Counted from the first letter of the stretch, positions 1 to 6,268 are shown. The stretch: DNA of 16,416 bases from Myxococcales bacterium UBA5297 (GCA_002408385.1 DHSB01000092.1:1586-18001); one strand, 5' to 3'. Numbers and translations are program-made. Notes: generated from the letters alone by a model not told the origin.

Positions 1-600
1 CGGCTCGGCCGTGCGCGTGAAGACCGTCCGCAGGCCCGGGAGCTCCAATCGCTCGAGCCGCTCCTCGCGAACCTGCGCGACGAAGGGCTCGCCGAGGATC
101 TCACCCGTGACCTGCCCACGCTCGGCGCTGCCGCAGGCCTCTCCCACGCGTCCCGAGCTCTCCTCGAGCACCGTGAGGCAGATGCGCTCACCGCCTGCGC
201 TCCGCCCGGCGATGAGCATGGCAACGAGCGCCGAGGGCACGGTCGCGGAGGGCGCAGCCGACTCGAGGACGCGCCCGTCGGGCAAGGCTCGGCGGACCTT
301 CAGACCGCTCTTGCCGGCCCGCGCGCTCACGGTGCGCACGAGCACCTCGCCCTCGTGCCTGTCGGCCTCGAGCCGGACGATCCGCGCGCCTTCGGCCAAC
401 GTCGCCTCGATCCTCGAGACGCTCCGGACGACGACCGGGCCGCGACGCGCCCAGGTCTCGCTGCGGTACTCGAGGTGCTGCTCCTGCGCTCCCTGCACCG
501 AGAGCCGCACGTGCCCGACCGGCACCCCGGAGAGGCTCATCACGAAGTCGGTGGGCGGGTGAACGGCGAGCAGCAGCGGCAAGAGGAGCGGGACGGGCAC
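1..600 (-). CDS. Exported protein of unknown function, N-terminal 200 codons (cut by left edge)
   Basis: The reverse complement of 1-600 is open over its whole length, starting at a GTG at 600-598 and running off the left edge with no stop. The N-terminus (VPVPLLLPLLLAVHPPTDF) is a hydrophobic signal-peptide-like stretch. The following sequence (SLSGVPVGHVRLSV, then alternating polar/hydrophobic residues) looks like a beta-rich exported domain. The phrase 'G-VPVG-V' recalls the N-terminal region of bacterial transglutaminase-like exported proteins, but no catalytic Cys/His/Asp region is inside the window, so this is only a suggestion. No in-frame ATG lies near the GTG; the ATG at 609-607 is in another frame. 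An internal ATG at codon 21 would remove the signal peptide and is less likely. The hexamer CAGAAT sits 6 nt before the GTG, and no clear Shine-Dalgarno sequence is visible. The gene is 92 nt downstream of the thioredoxin gene on the same strand. Confidence 0.7.
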   Translation of the reverse strand, partial: MPVPLLLPLLLAVHPPTDFVMSLSGVPVGHVRLSVQGAQEQHLEYRSETWARRGPVVVRSVSRIEATLAEGARIVRLEADRHEGEVLVRTVSARAGKSGLKVRRALPDGRVLESAAPSATVPSALVAMLIAGRSAGGERICLTVLEESSGRVGEACGSAERGQVTGEILGEPFVAQVREERLERLELPGLRTVFTRTAEP

Positions 601-692
601 GCGGTCATTCTGCCACGCTCGAACGACGAGGCCGGGCGGCGCTTGCCGTCCGGCCCCGCTACGAAGCGAGCTGTCCCTGCAAGGCTGCTGGC

Positions 693-1085
693 TCAGTCCT
701 GGAACGGAGCGGGCTGCCCCTGCTTGGCCGCCTCATCGGCGATCTGCTTCTTGACGTCGGCCATGTCGAGGTTGCGCACCTGCTTGATCAGGTCCTCGAG
801 CACCGTCTCGGGCAGCATGCCCGGCTGCGCGAAGAGCAGCACGCGGTCGCGGAAGACCATCAGCGTCGGGATGGAGCTGATGCTGAACTCGGCGGCGAGC
901 GCCTGCTGGTCCTCGGTGTTCACCTTGCCGAAGGTGATGTCCGGGTGCTTCTCGGAAGTGCGCTCGAAGATGGGCCCGAACATGCGGCAGGGCGCACACC
1001 AGGGAGCCCACCAGTCGAGCAGGACGATGCCGTCCTTCTCGATGGTCTGCTTGAAGTTCTCGACAGTGATTTCGACGGTTGCCAT
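693..1085 (-). CDS. trxA: Thioredoxin
   Basis: Thioredoxin-fold protein of 130 residues, a cytosolic dithiol-disulfide reductant. The active site is W-A-P-W-C-A-P-C-R, with C30 and C33. The cis-proline loop SSIPT (P73) and the strand LMVFRD follow in the correct places. The length is somewhat greater than the usual ~105-110 residues because of a C-terminal tail of about 20 residues (DVKKQIADEAAKQGQPAPFQD). The frame is open for 77 codons further upstream, but the ATG at 1085 starts the domain exactly (MATVEITVENF), is preceded by GAGGG with usual spacing, and the upstream extension is Arg/Pro/Ala-rich with no domain character. The CAPC centre differs from the canonical CGPC, which affects redox potential in known thioredoxins. 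The family is sure; equivalence to the main cellular thioredoxin is likely but not proven, so the symbol is tentative. Confidence 0.9.
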   Translation of the reverse strand: MATVEITVENFKQTIEKDGIVLLDWWAPWCAPCRMFGPIFERTSEKHPDITFGKVNTEDQQALAAEFSISSIPTLMVFRDRVLLFAQPGMLPETVLEDLIKQVRNLDMADVKKQIADEAAKQGQPAPFQD

Positions 1086-1181
1086 CTGAGCCCTCGCGGC
1101 AGGTTGGTCTGCTGGATTTTCTCGTTCGCCTTCTTGCTCTATTCGAGCCCCGTCACGCTGGAAGGGTTCGGGGCCCGCGCT

Positions 1182-1255
1182 CCGGTCACCCCGAGCGTAG
1201 GCCGAGCCTGCGAGGCCGAAGTCGAGGGGGCCTTCGACGCGGCTTTCGCCGCTCG
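1182..1255. repeat. REP-like intergenic element, copy A
   Basis: This stretch begins CCGGTCACCCCGAGC and ends TCGCCGCTCG, as does the element at 4877-4954. In both, the middle contains CGAAGTCGA followed by a run of G and CCTTCGAC. In this copy the inner palindrome at 1221-1238 has 8-base arms (GTCGAGGG / CCTTCGAC) with one G:T mismatch around a GG centre, so it is the more degraded copy. It lies between two minus-strand genes. Copies of a CACCCTGAGC...GTCGAAGGG type are, as far as I recall, common intergenic repeats in many proteobacterial genomes; whether this is the same family is inference. Confidence 0.6.
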
Positions 1256-1441
1256 CGCGTCGGGGGCAAGGCTCCGGGTGAGCGGGATTGGACCGAGTCG
1301 GTTCTTCCGGGGGCACGCGGCAACGTTGAGCATCCGCGCCCGCGCTCGTAACCCGTGCGCCCGGCCGGCAGACATGGCAGCGAGCTGCCCGGAATCATGC
1401 TCACTCGGACTCGCTCGGTACCCTTCCGCCCGCATTCGACT

Positions 1442-1458
1442 GCCGCCGCGACGGCGGC
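1442..1458. other. GC-rich perfect hairpin downstream of the aldo/keto reductase
   Basis: GCCGCCG and CGGCGGC form a perfect 7-bp stem around CGA. It lies about 70 bases past the stop of the minus-strand reductase gene. There is no T-tract after it on either strand, so it is not a convincing intrinsic terminator; it may be a pause or RNA-stability structure, or chance in GC-rich DNA. Confidence 0.35.
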
Positions 1459-1529
1459 GTCCCTCCTCGTCCTCGCGCCTGCCCTTCGCCTCGACACCCG
1501 ATGCATCGACCGGAGATCCTCGGCGCCCG

Positions 1530-2375
1530 TCAAAGCAGGGGCAGCTCGGTCTGCTCGACTCGGTCGGGAAAGGCCTGGTCGATGCGCCGCAGCTCATCGT
1601 CGGTGAGCTGCAGCTCGGCCGCCGCCGCGTTCGACTCGAGATGGGCTCGCCTGCTCGCCTTCGGAATGGCGAAGACGCCCTCGCCGCGCAGCAGAAAGGC
1701 GAGCGCGACCTGCTGTGGCGCGACGCCGTGCGCCCGCGCTATCTCGCCGAGCACGCGCCCCGGCGCGCTCCTCGGCGCCGGGAAGCTGCCCGAGCCGAGA
1801 GGGCTGTAGGCGACCGACGCGATCTCGTTGCGCCGGCAGAATCCGAGCAGCTCGCGCTCGGCGTAGCGCTCGTCGAGGTTGTAGAGCACCTGGTTGCAGG
1901 CGATGCGGCCCTTGCCGGCGATGGCGAGCGCGGCCTCGAGCTCGGCGAGGTCGAAGTTGCTCAGGCCCCAGAAGCGCGTCTTGCCCTGCTCGACCAGCTT
2001 CTCGAACGCCGCGAGGGTCTGCTCGAGCGGATGCTCCGAAGGCCAATGGAGCAGGTAGAGGTCGAGCCGGTCGGTCTGCAGCCGCCGCAGGCTGCGCTCG
2101 CAGGCCTCGAGAGTCCCGTCGTAGGTGGCGTTGGACGGCAGCACCTTGGAGACGAGGAACACCTCGTCGCGCCGCCCGGCGATCGCCTCGCCGACGATCT
2201 CCTCGACCTGGCCCGCGCCGTACATCTCCGCGGTGTCGACGTGGGTCATCCCCAGGTCGAGCCCGTGGCGCAGCGCCTCGACGACCTTCGCCCGGTCCTC
2301 GAGATCGAGGTGCCAGGTGCCCTGCCCGACGACCGGGACCCGCTCGCCGGTGCTGCCGAAGAGCCTACTGCGCAT
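1530..2375 (-). CDS. Aldo/keto reductase
   Basis: NADPH-dependent (beta/alpha)8-barrel oxidoreductase of 281 residues, close to the usual length for the small aldo/keto reductases related to 2,5-diketo-gluconate reductase and prostaglandin F synthase. The catalytic tetrad is visible: D47 and Y52 in HVDTAEMYG, K77 in FLVSKV, H110 in LYLLHWP. The strand WGLSNF and the cofactor-binding region FAIPKASRRAHLESN near the C-terminus complete the family signature. The substrate cannot be told. I chose the ATG at 2375 because GAGAGG lies 6 nt before it and the family starts here (RSRLFGSTGERVPVVGQGTW). An upstream in-frame start at 2459 would overlap ybaK and add a basic, unstructured leader. The gene is divergent from ybaK with 74 bases between the two starts. 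It runs toward the thioredoxin gene but is separated by 444 bases, so they are probably not one operon. Confidence 0.9.
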   Translation of the reverse strand: MRSRLFGSTGERVPVVGQGTWHLDLEDRAKVVEALRHGLDLGMTHVDTAEMYGAGQVEEIVGEAIAGRRDEVFLVSKVLPSNATYDGTLEACERSLRRLQTDRLDLYLLHWPSEHPLEQTLAAFEKLVEQGKTRFWGLSNFDLAELEAALAIAGKGRIACNQVLYNLDERYAERELLGFCRRNEIASVAYSPLGSGSFPAPRSAPGRVLGEIARAHGVAPQQVALAFLLRGEGVFAIPKASRRAHLESNAAAAELQLTDDELRRIDQAFPDRVEQTELPLL

Positions 2376-2435
2376 GTGCCGCCTCTCTTTGAAGAACGCC
2401 GGCCCTCGCCTGGTGCGGCGCTCGGAGCGCTGATC

Positions 2436-2441
2436 TAGTCT
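2436..2441 (+). promoter_or_regulatory. -10-like hexamer just before ybaK
   Basis: TAGTCT ends 8 nt before the ybaK ATG, and no Shine-Dalgarno-like purine run lies in between. No TTGACA-like hexamer is found 16-18 bp upstream. The position fits a leaderless transcript starting at or next to the ATG. This is inference from position and from the same arrangement at other genes in the window. Confidence 0.35.
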
Positions 2442-2449
2442 GCGCGCCC

Positions 2450-2923
2450 ATGAAGACAAACGCCGCCCGTCTGCTGGACAAGCTGGGAATCGCCTACGAG
2501 CTGCGCGACTACGAGGTCGATCCGGAGGACGTCTCGGCGCTGGCGGTCGCGAAGAAGGTCGGCATGCCGCCCGAGCAGGTCTTCAAGACTCTCGTCGCCC
2601 GCGGCGACAGAACCGGCGTGCTGCTCGCGGTCGTCCCCGGCAGCGCCGAGCTCGATCTGAAGGCGCTCGCGAGGCTGTCGGGCGACCGGAAGGTCGAGGT
2701 GGTCGCGCTCAAGGAGGTCCAGCCGCTTACCGGCTACATCCGCGGCGGGGTGACCGCGCTCGCCTGCAAGAAGGACTATCCGGTCTTCGTCGACGAGACG
2801 ATGGAGCTTTTCGACCTCGTCGCCGTCTCCGCGGGTACGCGGGGAACGCAGATTCTCATCGCCCCGGCCGATTACCAGAAGGCGACCAAGGCGAAGGTCG
2901 GGGCGATCGTCAAAGAGGGGTGA
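2450..2923 (+). CDS. ybaK: YbaK/EbsC-family aminoacyl-tRNA deacylase
   Basis: Cytosolic trans-editing enzyme of 157 residues that hydrolyses mischarged tRNA; the best-known members act on Cys-tRNA(Pro). The family lysine is K46 in QVFKTLVA. The middle holds the loop GYIRGGVTALACKK (residues 95-108), and the end holds the signature VSAGTRGTQI (126-135). Well-studied YbaK proteins read GGxSPxGxKK in that loop, so replacement of Ser-Pro by Thr-Ala may indicate a subfamily with a somewhat different substrate preference. The ATG at 2450 gives exactly the family N-terminus, but no Shine-Dalgarno is visible. Neighbours: divergent from the aldo/keto reductase, and followed after 432 bases by dtd, another tRNA proofreading enzyme. 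The family is very likely; Cys-tRNA(Pro) specificity is inferred. Confidence 0.92.
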   Translation: MKTNAARLLDKLGIAYELRDYEVDPEDVSALAVAKKVGMPPEQVFKTLVARGDRTGVLLAVVPGSAELDLKALARLSGDRKVEVVALKEVQPLTGYIRGGVTALACKKDYPVFVDETMELFDLVAVSAGTRGTQILIAPADYQKATKAKVGAIVKEG

Positions 2924-3019
2924 GAGGCTCGATCGGCCATCGGCACCGTCTGGCTACGCCCCGATGGGGGCTCAAATCGCTGCCCGGTTGGGTGAGTGAT
3001 CCAAAATGGCCTATCTCGA

Positions 3020-3144
3020 AGACCGAATCTCTCGTCTCCGAGACCGAATCTCTCGTCTTCCAGACCGAATCTCTCGTCTCCCAACCGAGTTTCTCGTCTC
3101 CCAGACCGAACTTTCGGTCCGCAAGACCGAGCCGCTCCTCATTC
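3020..3144. repeat. 21-bp tandem repeat array, clear units
   Basis: Six head-to-tail units start at 3020, 3041, 3062, 3083, 3103 and 3124. Units 1-3 share AGACCGAATCTCTCGTCT and differ only in the last few bases. Unit 4 (3083-3102) is 20 bp long, missing one base and reading AACCGAGTTTCTCGTCTCCC. Units 5 and 6 keep AGACCGA and diverge after it. The repeat is tandem without spacers, so it is not CRISPR. The period equals two turns of B-DNA and seven codons. On the minus strand most units read as the heptad GDERFGL or a conservative variant, with a frame break at unit 4. Confidence 0.9.
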
Positions 3145-3249
3145 AGATAGGACGTAGCCTCCTCGAGAGGCGGCGCCGGCTCCGAAAGACCTGACGCCGG
3201 CTCCCAACGACAGAGAACCGGCTCTCCTGGACGAAAACTCGGCCCCCGC
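3145..3249. repeat. Degenerate continuation of the 21-bp array
   Basis: The 21-bp spacing continues past the clear units. GCCGGCTC starts at 3175 and 3196 and ACCGGCTC at 3217, each exactly 21 bases apart. In-phase blocks at 3166, 3187, 3208 and 3229 share AGA/GGA-type beginnings and CGGCTC-type middles. This is a second sub-family, or an older and more diverged part of the same array. Support is the exact spacing of three 8-base words. Confidence 0.6.
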
Positions 3250-3340
3250 AAACCAAACGAGCGCCGCCTGTCGGACCCGATGCCGGCGGCGGACGCATCG
3301 GCCTCTCGCAGTTGGCCTACCAGGCTCGAGCCAACCGCGG

Positions 3341-3346
3341 TAGAAG
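3341..3346 (+). promoter_or_regulatory. -10-like hexamer just before dtd
   Basis: TAGAAG ends 9 nt before the dtd ATG, with the pyrimidine-rich CGCCCCACC in between. It could be a -10 element for a leaderless or near-leaderless mRNA. It could also serve as a very weak Shine-Dalgarno (AGAAG). No -35 element is visible at normal spacing. Confidence 0.35.
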
Positions 3347-3355
3347 CGCCCCACC

Positions 3356-3805
3356 ATGCGTGCCGTCGTCCAGAGAGTCTCCAGCGCCTCGGTCGCCGTC
3401 TCCGGCGAGACCGTCTCGTCGATAGGAACCGGCCTGCTCGTGCTGCTCGGCGTGGGCAAGGGCGACGGCGAGGCCGACGTCGACTTCCTCGCCGACAAGG
3501 TCGTCAACCTGCGCGTCTTCGAGGACGAGGCGGGCAAGATGAACCGCTCGGTGCTCGACGCGGGCGGCGAGCTGCTGGTGGTGAGCCAGTTCACGCTCCT
3601 GGGCGACGTGCGCAAGGGCCGGCGTCCGAGCTTCACCGACGCAATGGAGCCGGTTCGCGCCAATGAGCTCTACAAGAGCTTCTGCGAGGCCTGCCGGCGT
3701 CTGGGCGTGAAGGTCGGCGAGGGCGTCTTTCGCGCCGAGATGAAGGTGGCCCTCGTCAACGACGGGCCGGTGACGCTGCTGCTCGACAGCAAGCGCCTCT
3801 TCTGA
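3356..3805 (+). CDS. dtd: D-aminoacyl-tRNA deacylase
   Basis: Homodimeric, RNA-based cytosolic proofreading enzyme that releases D-amino acids (and glycine from mischarged tRNA(Ala)) from tRNA. The 149 residues match the usual ~145. Conserved features in order: the N-terminus [13 protein letters not shown], the catalytic-pocket motif SQFTL (77-81), and the cross-subunit Gly-cisPro motif in NDGPVT (G137, P138), which excludes L-amino acids in characterised DTDs. KGRRPSF (87-93) is also typical. The ATG at 3356 is fixed by the conserved N-terminus. No proper Shine-Dalgarno precedes it. A PfkB-family kinase follows after 81 bases on the same strand and might be co-transcribed, although it has its own ribosome binding site. 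Together with ybaK this gives two tRNA editing genes within 1.4 kb. Confidence 0.96.
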   Translation: MRAVVQRVSSASVAVSGETVSSIGTGLLVLLGVGKGDGEADVDFLADKVVNLRVFEDEAGKMNRSVLDAGGELLVVSQFTLLGDVRKGRRPSFTDAMEPVRANELYKSFCEACRRLGVKVGEGVFRAEMKVALVNDGPVTLLLDSKRLF

Positions 3806-3886
3806 TCGGGGCGCGGCCAAGGCTTGCCCTTGGTCCGCGAGGTCGCCACAGTCGTGCCGAACCGCAGGGCTTCCGGGAGCGCCGCC

Positions 3887-4789
3887 ATGTCCCAGATCCT
3901 CGTCTCCGGCCTGATCAACCTCGAGGTCACGCTGCGGGTCGAGCGCTTCCCGGTCGACTACTTCCCGGTGCGCTACCCGTTCTACGGCATCGGGGTGACG
4001 GTCTCGGGGGTCGGCTTCAACGTCGCCAAGGCGCTCACCCGGCTCGGCAACCAGGTGACCTTCCTGTCGCTCATCGGCGAGGAGCCGGTCGGCGAGCTCG
4101 CGCGCTCGACGCTACGCAGCGAGGGCATCTCCGACACGCTCGTCCTCGGGCGGCTCGCCAAGACGGCGCAGTCGGTCATCCTCTACGACGACGAGGGCAG
4201 GCGTCAGATCAACGTCGACCTCAAGGACGTGCAGCAGCAGGCCTATCCCGAGGAGCTGGCGCTGCCGGCGCTCGAAGGGTGCGCGCTGGCGGTGCTCTGC
4301 AACGTCAATTACTCGCGCCCGCTGCTGGCGATGGCCCAGGCCGCCGGCGTGCCGGTCGCCACCGACGTCCACGCGATCGCTGACCTCGACGACCCGTACG
4401 ACCGCGACTTCATGGCCGCCGCCGACGTGCTGTTCATGAGCCACGAGCGCCTGCCCTGCGCGCCCGAAGAGTGGGCCCAAAGGGTCCACGGCCGCTACGG
4501 CACCCAGGTCATCGTCATCGGCCTGGGCGCCGAGGGCGCGCTGCTGCACGTCGTGCGCGACGGCCTGCTCGAGCGCCTCCCGGCGCCCAGGACTCGGGAG
4601 GTCGTCAGCACCATCGGCGCGGGAGACGCGCTCTTTGCCGCCTTTGTCGATGGCTATGCGCGCGGCTTGCCGCCACGCGCGGCGCTCGAGCGGGCGACGC
4701 TGTTCGCCTCCTACAAGATCGGCGAGGCCGGCGCGGCCGAGGGTCTCCTCGATGCCGAGGGCCTCGACAGGCTGGTCGCGAGCCAGTAG
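3887..4789 (+). CDS. PfkB-family carbohydrate kinase
   Basis: Ribokinase-fold kinase of 300 residues that phosphorylates a sugar, nucleoside or related small molecule with ATP. The N-terminal family signature GVGFNVAKALTRLG (41-54) and the C-terminal signature STIGAGDALFAAF (241-253) are both present. D247 in GAGD is the expected catalytic base and the preceding Gly-Ala-Gly the anion hole. The substrate cannot be deduced: the substrate-contact region near the N-terminus (SGLINLEVTLRVERFPVDYFP) does not match a specific subfamily I can name. The ATG at 3887 was chosen because GGGAG precedes it and the beta-strand MSQILVSGLINLE is the family start. An in-frame upstream start at 3824 would add 21 residues without family character. 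It converges on the PAP2 gene, with a palindromic element between the two stops. Confidence 0.92.
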   Translation: MSQILVSGLINLEVTLRVERFPVDYFPVRYPFYGIGVTVSGVGFNVAKALTRLGNQVTFLSLIGEEPVGELARSTLRSEGISDTLVLGRLAKTAQSVILYDDEGRRQINVDLKDVQQQAYPEELALPALEGCALAVLCNVNYSRPLLAMAQAAGVPVATDVHAIADLDDPYDRDFMAAADVLFMSHERLPCAPEEWAQRVHGRYGTQVIVIGLGAEGALLHVVRDGLLERLPAPRTREVVSTIGAGDALFAAFVDGYARGLPPRAALERATLFASYKIGEAGAAEGLLDAEGLDRLVASQ

Positions 4790-4876
4790 GCCTGCGAGCC
4801 CTCGGGGGCGTTCGGCCCTGTCCAAGCAAGCCCGGGCGTCCCGAGCGTAGAGGCGGCCAGCGGGAGGAGCCGGCCC

Positions 4877-4954
4877 CCGGTCACCCCGAGCCCCTCGGCC
4901 GGGCTCGGGGCAGGCGAAGTCGAAGGGGCCCTTCGACTCCGCCCTCGCCGCTCG
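4877..4954. repeat. REP-like intergenic element, copy B, between convergent genes
   Basis: This element shares its ends and core with 1182-1255. It holds two perfect inverted repeats: CCCCGAGCCC (4884-4893) with GGGCTCGGGG (4901-4910) around a 7-base loop, and GTCGAAGGG with CCCTTCGAC (4919-4937) around one G. It ends 2 bases before the stop of the convergent PAP2 gene and starts 87 bases after the stop of the kinase gene. Related words (CCCGAGCGTAG at 4839-4849) lie just upstream, suggesting a partial further copy. No T-tract follows, so a bidirectional transcript-end role is possible but not shown. Confidence 0.7.
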
Positions 4955-4956
4955 AC

Positions 4957-5829
4957 CTACAGCGACGCCTCGCGCGCCTTCGATCGTCGCCGCGCGAGCG
5001 CCCCCTCGACGCTCTTCGCACGACGCAGCGCGAAGAAGATGCAAAGCGAGACGCCGTAGCCGGCCAGCACGTCCACCAGGTAGTGCTGCTTCGTGTAGAT
5101 CGTCGAAAGCCCGATCAGCACCGTGGTGAAGAAGCCGAAGGCGCCGAGCCGCTTGTTCGCCTCCCAGACCGTGAGCGAAGCGAGCATCGCCGCGGCGCAG
5201 TGCTCAGAGGGCAGGCAGTTCCACGCCGGATCCGACCCGTGGACGAGCGAGAGGATCCAGGTGCCGACGTCGTACGGCGGCGGCGGCAGGACCGGCCGAT
5301 CGAAGGCGACCGGGAAGACGAGGAAGGCCACCGAGCAGGTCGCGATCATCAGCACGTAGCCGACGACGAGGCGCCGGAACGCCGCGCGATCGCGCACGGC
5401 GAGGAACGGCAAGAGGAAGATGGGGTAGAGCAGGATGTAGACGAGCGAGAATGCCGGGCGGAACGGGACCCAATCCTCGAGCCCCGACGGCAGGAAGCGA
5501 ACTCGCGCCGGGTCGATGAGCGTGCCGACGAGGAAGTAGCTCCCCGCCCAAACCCCGAACATCAGCGCCCCGACGAGCGCCCAGCGCCACCAAGCGGCTG
5601 GCTCGCTTCGGGCCGCCTGCGGGGGTTCGGAAAAGACGAAGAGGGCCGACATCGTGAGCGGGAAGAGCGCCGGGATGAAGAGCTTGATCGCGCCGTGGTC
5701 GAAATCGAAGCCGCCGAACTGGACGAGCGCGAAGACAAGCTGCGGGCCCACCATAACGAAGAGGATGTAGTGGAGCAGAAAGCGGCGGACTCGACCGGAG
5801 CGGAGGCTGATGTGTTCGTCCAGACGCAT
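4957..5829 (-). CDS. PAP2-family membrane phosphatase/transferase
   Basis: Integral membrane protein of 290 residues with about six hydrophobic segments, roughly at 17-38, 50-66, 82-104, 125-145, 152-176 and 230-268. It carries PAP2-type catalytic motifs: DRP (R178) for motif 1, CLPSEHCAAA (H210) for motif 2 and STIYTKQHYLVDVLAG (H249, D253) for motif 3. The variant PSEH instead of PSGH, and the order of segments, resemble the inositol-phosphoceramide-synthase-like (PAP2_3) branch. Members act on lipid phosphates or transfer phospho-head-groups at the membrane; the substrate here is unknown. The ATG at 5829 is preferred; a TTG at 5838 is the only nearby in-frame alternative. The -10-like TATCCT lies 9 nt before the ATG and no Shine-Dalgarno is visible. 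It is divergent from the lipoprotein gene at 6269. Confidence 0.85.
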   Translation of the reverse strand: MRLDEHISLRSGRVRRFLLHYILFVMVGPQLVFALVQFGGFDFDHGAIKLFIPALFPLTMSALFVFSEPPQAARSEPAAWWRWALVGALMFGVWAGSYFLVGTLIDPARVRFLPSGLEDWVPFRPAFSLVYILLYPIFLLPFLAVRDRAAFRRLVVGYVLMIATCSVAFLVFPVAFDRPVLPPPPYDVGTWILSLVHGSDPAWNCLPSEHCAAAMLASLTVWEANKRLGAFGFFTTVLIGLSTIYTKQHYLVDVLAGYGVSLCIFFALRRAKSVEGALARRRSKAREASL

Positions 5830-5838
5830 GGCGTGCAA

Positions 5839-5844
5839 AGGATA
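5839..5844 (-). promoter_or_regulatory. -10-like hexamer just before the PAP2 gene
   Basis: On the minus strand TATCCT ends 9 nt before the ATG at 5829. The intervening TTGCACGCC contains no ribosome binding site. There is no TTGACA-like sequence 17 bp upstream. The position again fits a leaderless start. Confidence 0.4.
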
Positions 5845-5940
5845 CGAGCAAACAGGAACGCTCTAGAATTTAGGCACGAACGCTTCCCGGCCACCCTAGC
5901 CAGCGGGCAAACGCTCGAAAGAACGCGGCCTCCCGGGCAT

Positions 5941-5965
5941 CGCGGCGAGAAACCCTGTCGCCGCG
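5941..5965. other. Perfect inverted repeat in the divergent intergenic region
   Basis: CGCGGCGA (5941-5948) and TCGCCGCG (5958-5965) form an 8-bp stem with a 9-base loop. It lies over 100 bases upstream of the PAP2 start and over 300 upstream of the lipoprotein start. It could be an operator or a chance GC hairpin. Confidence 0.3.
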
Positions 5966-6234
5966 CGCGAGAGAGCTCGCCTGAGTGGCGGCCGGACGAC
6001 CGGGCCTCCGATTGTTTCCAGTCTCGTCAGTCGCCCCGGCCGGCGCGAAGGCTGGCCCTCCGACTTGTTTCAGAAGACCCGTCCGAGACCTCCTTCGCGG
6101 CCTCGCTTCGGCGCCTCTTGCTTCATGCGCGCGTGCAGGCCGCCGAGACGGCGGCGGTCCCGCCTCGCCGCGAGACGCCGCAGGGCCGGCTCTGGTTTGC
6201 CGGGTGCAGATCGCCCATTGGCGCTGGCTCCGAC

Positions 6235-6240
6235 TAGAAT
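6235..6240 (+). promoter_or_regulatory. -10-like TAGAAT upstream of the lipoprotein gene
   Basis: TAGAAT lies 28 bases before the ATG at 6269. Unlike the start-proximal hexamers in this window it is followed by a Shine-Dalgarno (GGGAG), as expected for a short leadered mRNA. No -35 element is recognisable. Confidence 0.35.
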
Positions 6241-6268
6241 GGCGCACTTCAGCCCGATGGGAGCCGCC

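Larger units (their letters stand above)
1086..1529. other. Intergenic stretch with a palindromic element and a GC hairpin
   Basis: This is 444 bases between the aldo/keto reductase stop and the thioredoxin start. Open frames cross it on both strands, but their translations are Arg/Ala/Pro/Ser-rich without any motif, as expected of GC-rich noncoding DNA. It holds the REP-like element at 1182-1255 and a perfect 7-bp hairpin at 1442-1458. A possible thioredoxin promoter (TAGAGC on the minus strand around 1136-1141) is too weak to annotate. Confidence 0.6.
2924..3355. other. Intergenic stretch with 21-bp tandem repeat array
   Basis: This is 432 bases between ybaK and dtd. Just after ybaK there is a short hairpin (GCCCC/GGGGC around GATG, 2958-2971) not followed by a T-run. 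From 3020 onward a 21-bp periodicity dominates. Short open frames cross it on both strands and all translate to heptads because 21 bp is seven codons; none has a convincing ribosome binding site or a recognisable domain. The last 15 bases before dtd hold a -10-like TAGAAG. Confidence 0.7.
5830..6268. other. Intergenic stretch between divergent PAP2 and lipoprotein genes
   Basis: This is 439 bases. It holds the PAP2 -10-like hexamer (5839-5844), a perfect 8-bp hairpin at 5941-5965, two loosely similar stretches around 6003-6028 and 6054-6083 (both with GGCC, TCCGA and TTGTTTC), and TAGAAT at 6235-6240 before the lipoprotein. Open frames here are Arg/Pro/Ala-rich and have no recognisable domain, so I see no gene. 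Confidence 0.6.

Noticed and set aside
945..2438. Long plus-strand open frame opposite the thioredoxin and aldo/keto reductase genes
   Set aside because: It is antisense to two genes with complete catalytic motifs, is Arg/Ala/Leu/Glu-rich without a domain and has no ribosome binding site.
2958..2971. Intrinsic terminator after ybaK
   Set aside because: GCCCC/GGGGC forms only a 5-bp stem and is followed by TCAAATCG rather than a T-run.
3020..3144. CRISPR array
   Set aside because: Units are directly adjacent without unique spacers, units are only 21 bp, and there are no cas genes.
6003..6083. Direct repeats as an operator pair upstream of the first lipoprotein gene
   Set aside because: The two copies match only in short words (GGCC, TCCGA, TTGTTTC) with insertions between them; could be chance.
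4471..6237. 588-codon plus-strand open frame across the kinase end and the PAP2 gene
   Set aside because: It crosses the palindromic element and is antisense to the PAP2 motifs; composition is Arg/Glu/Ala-rich as expected for GC-rich antisense frames.
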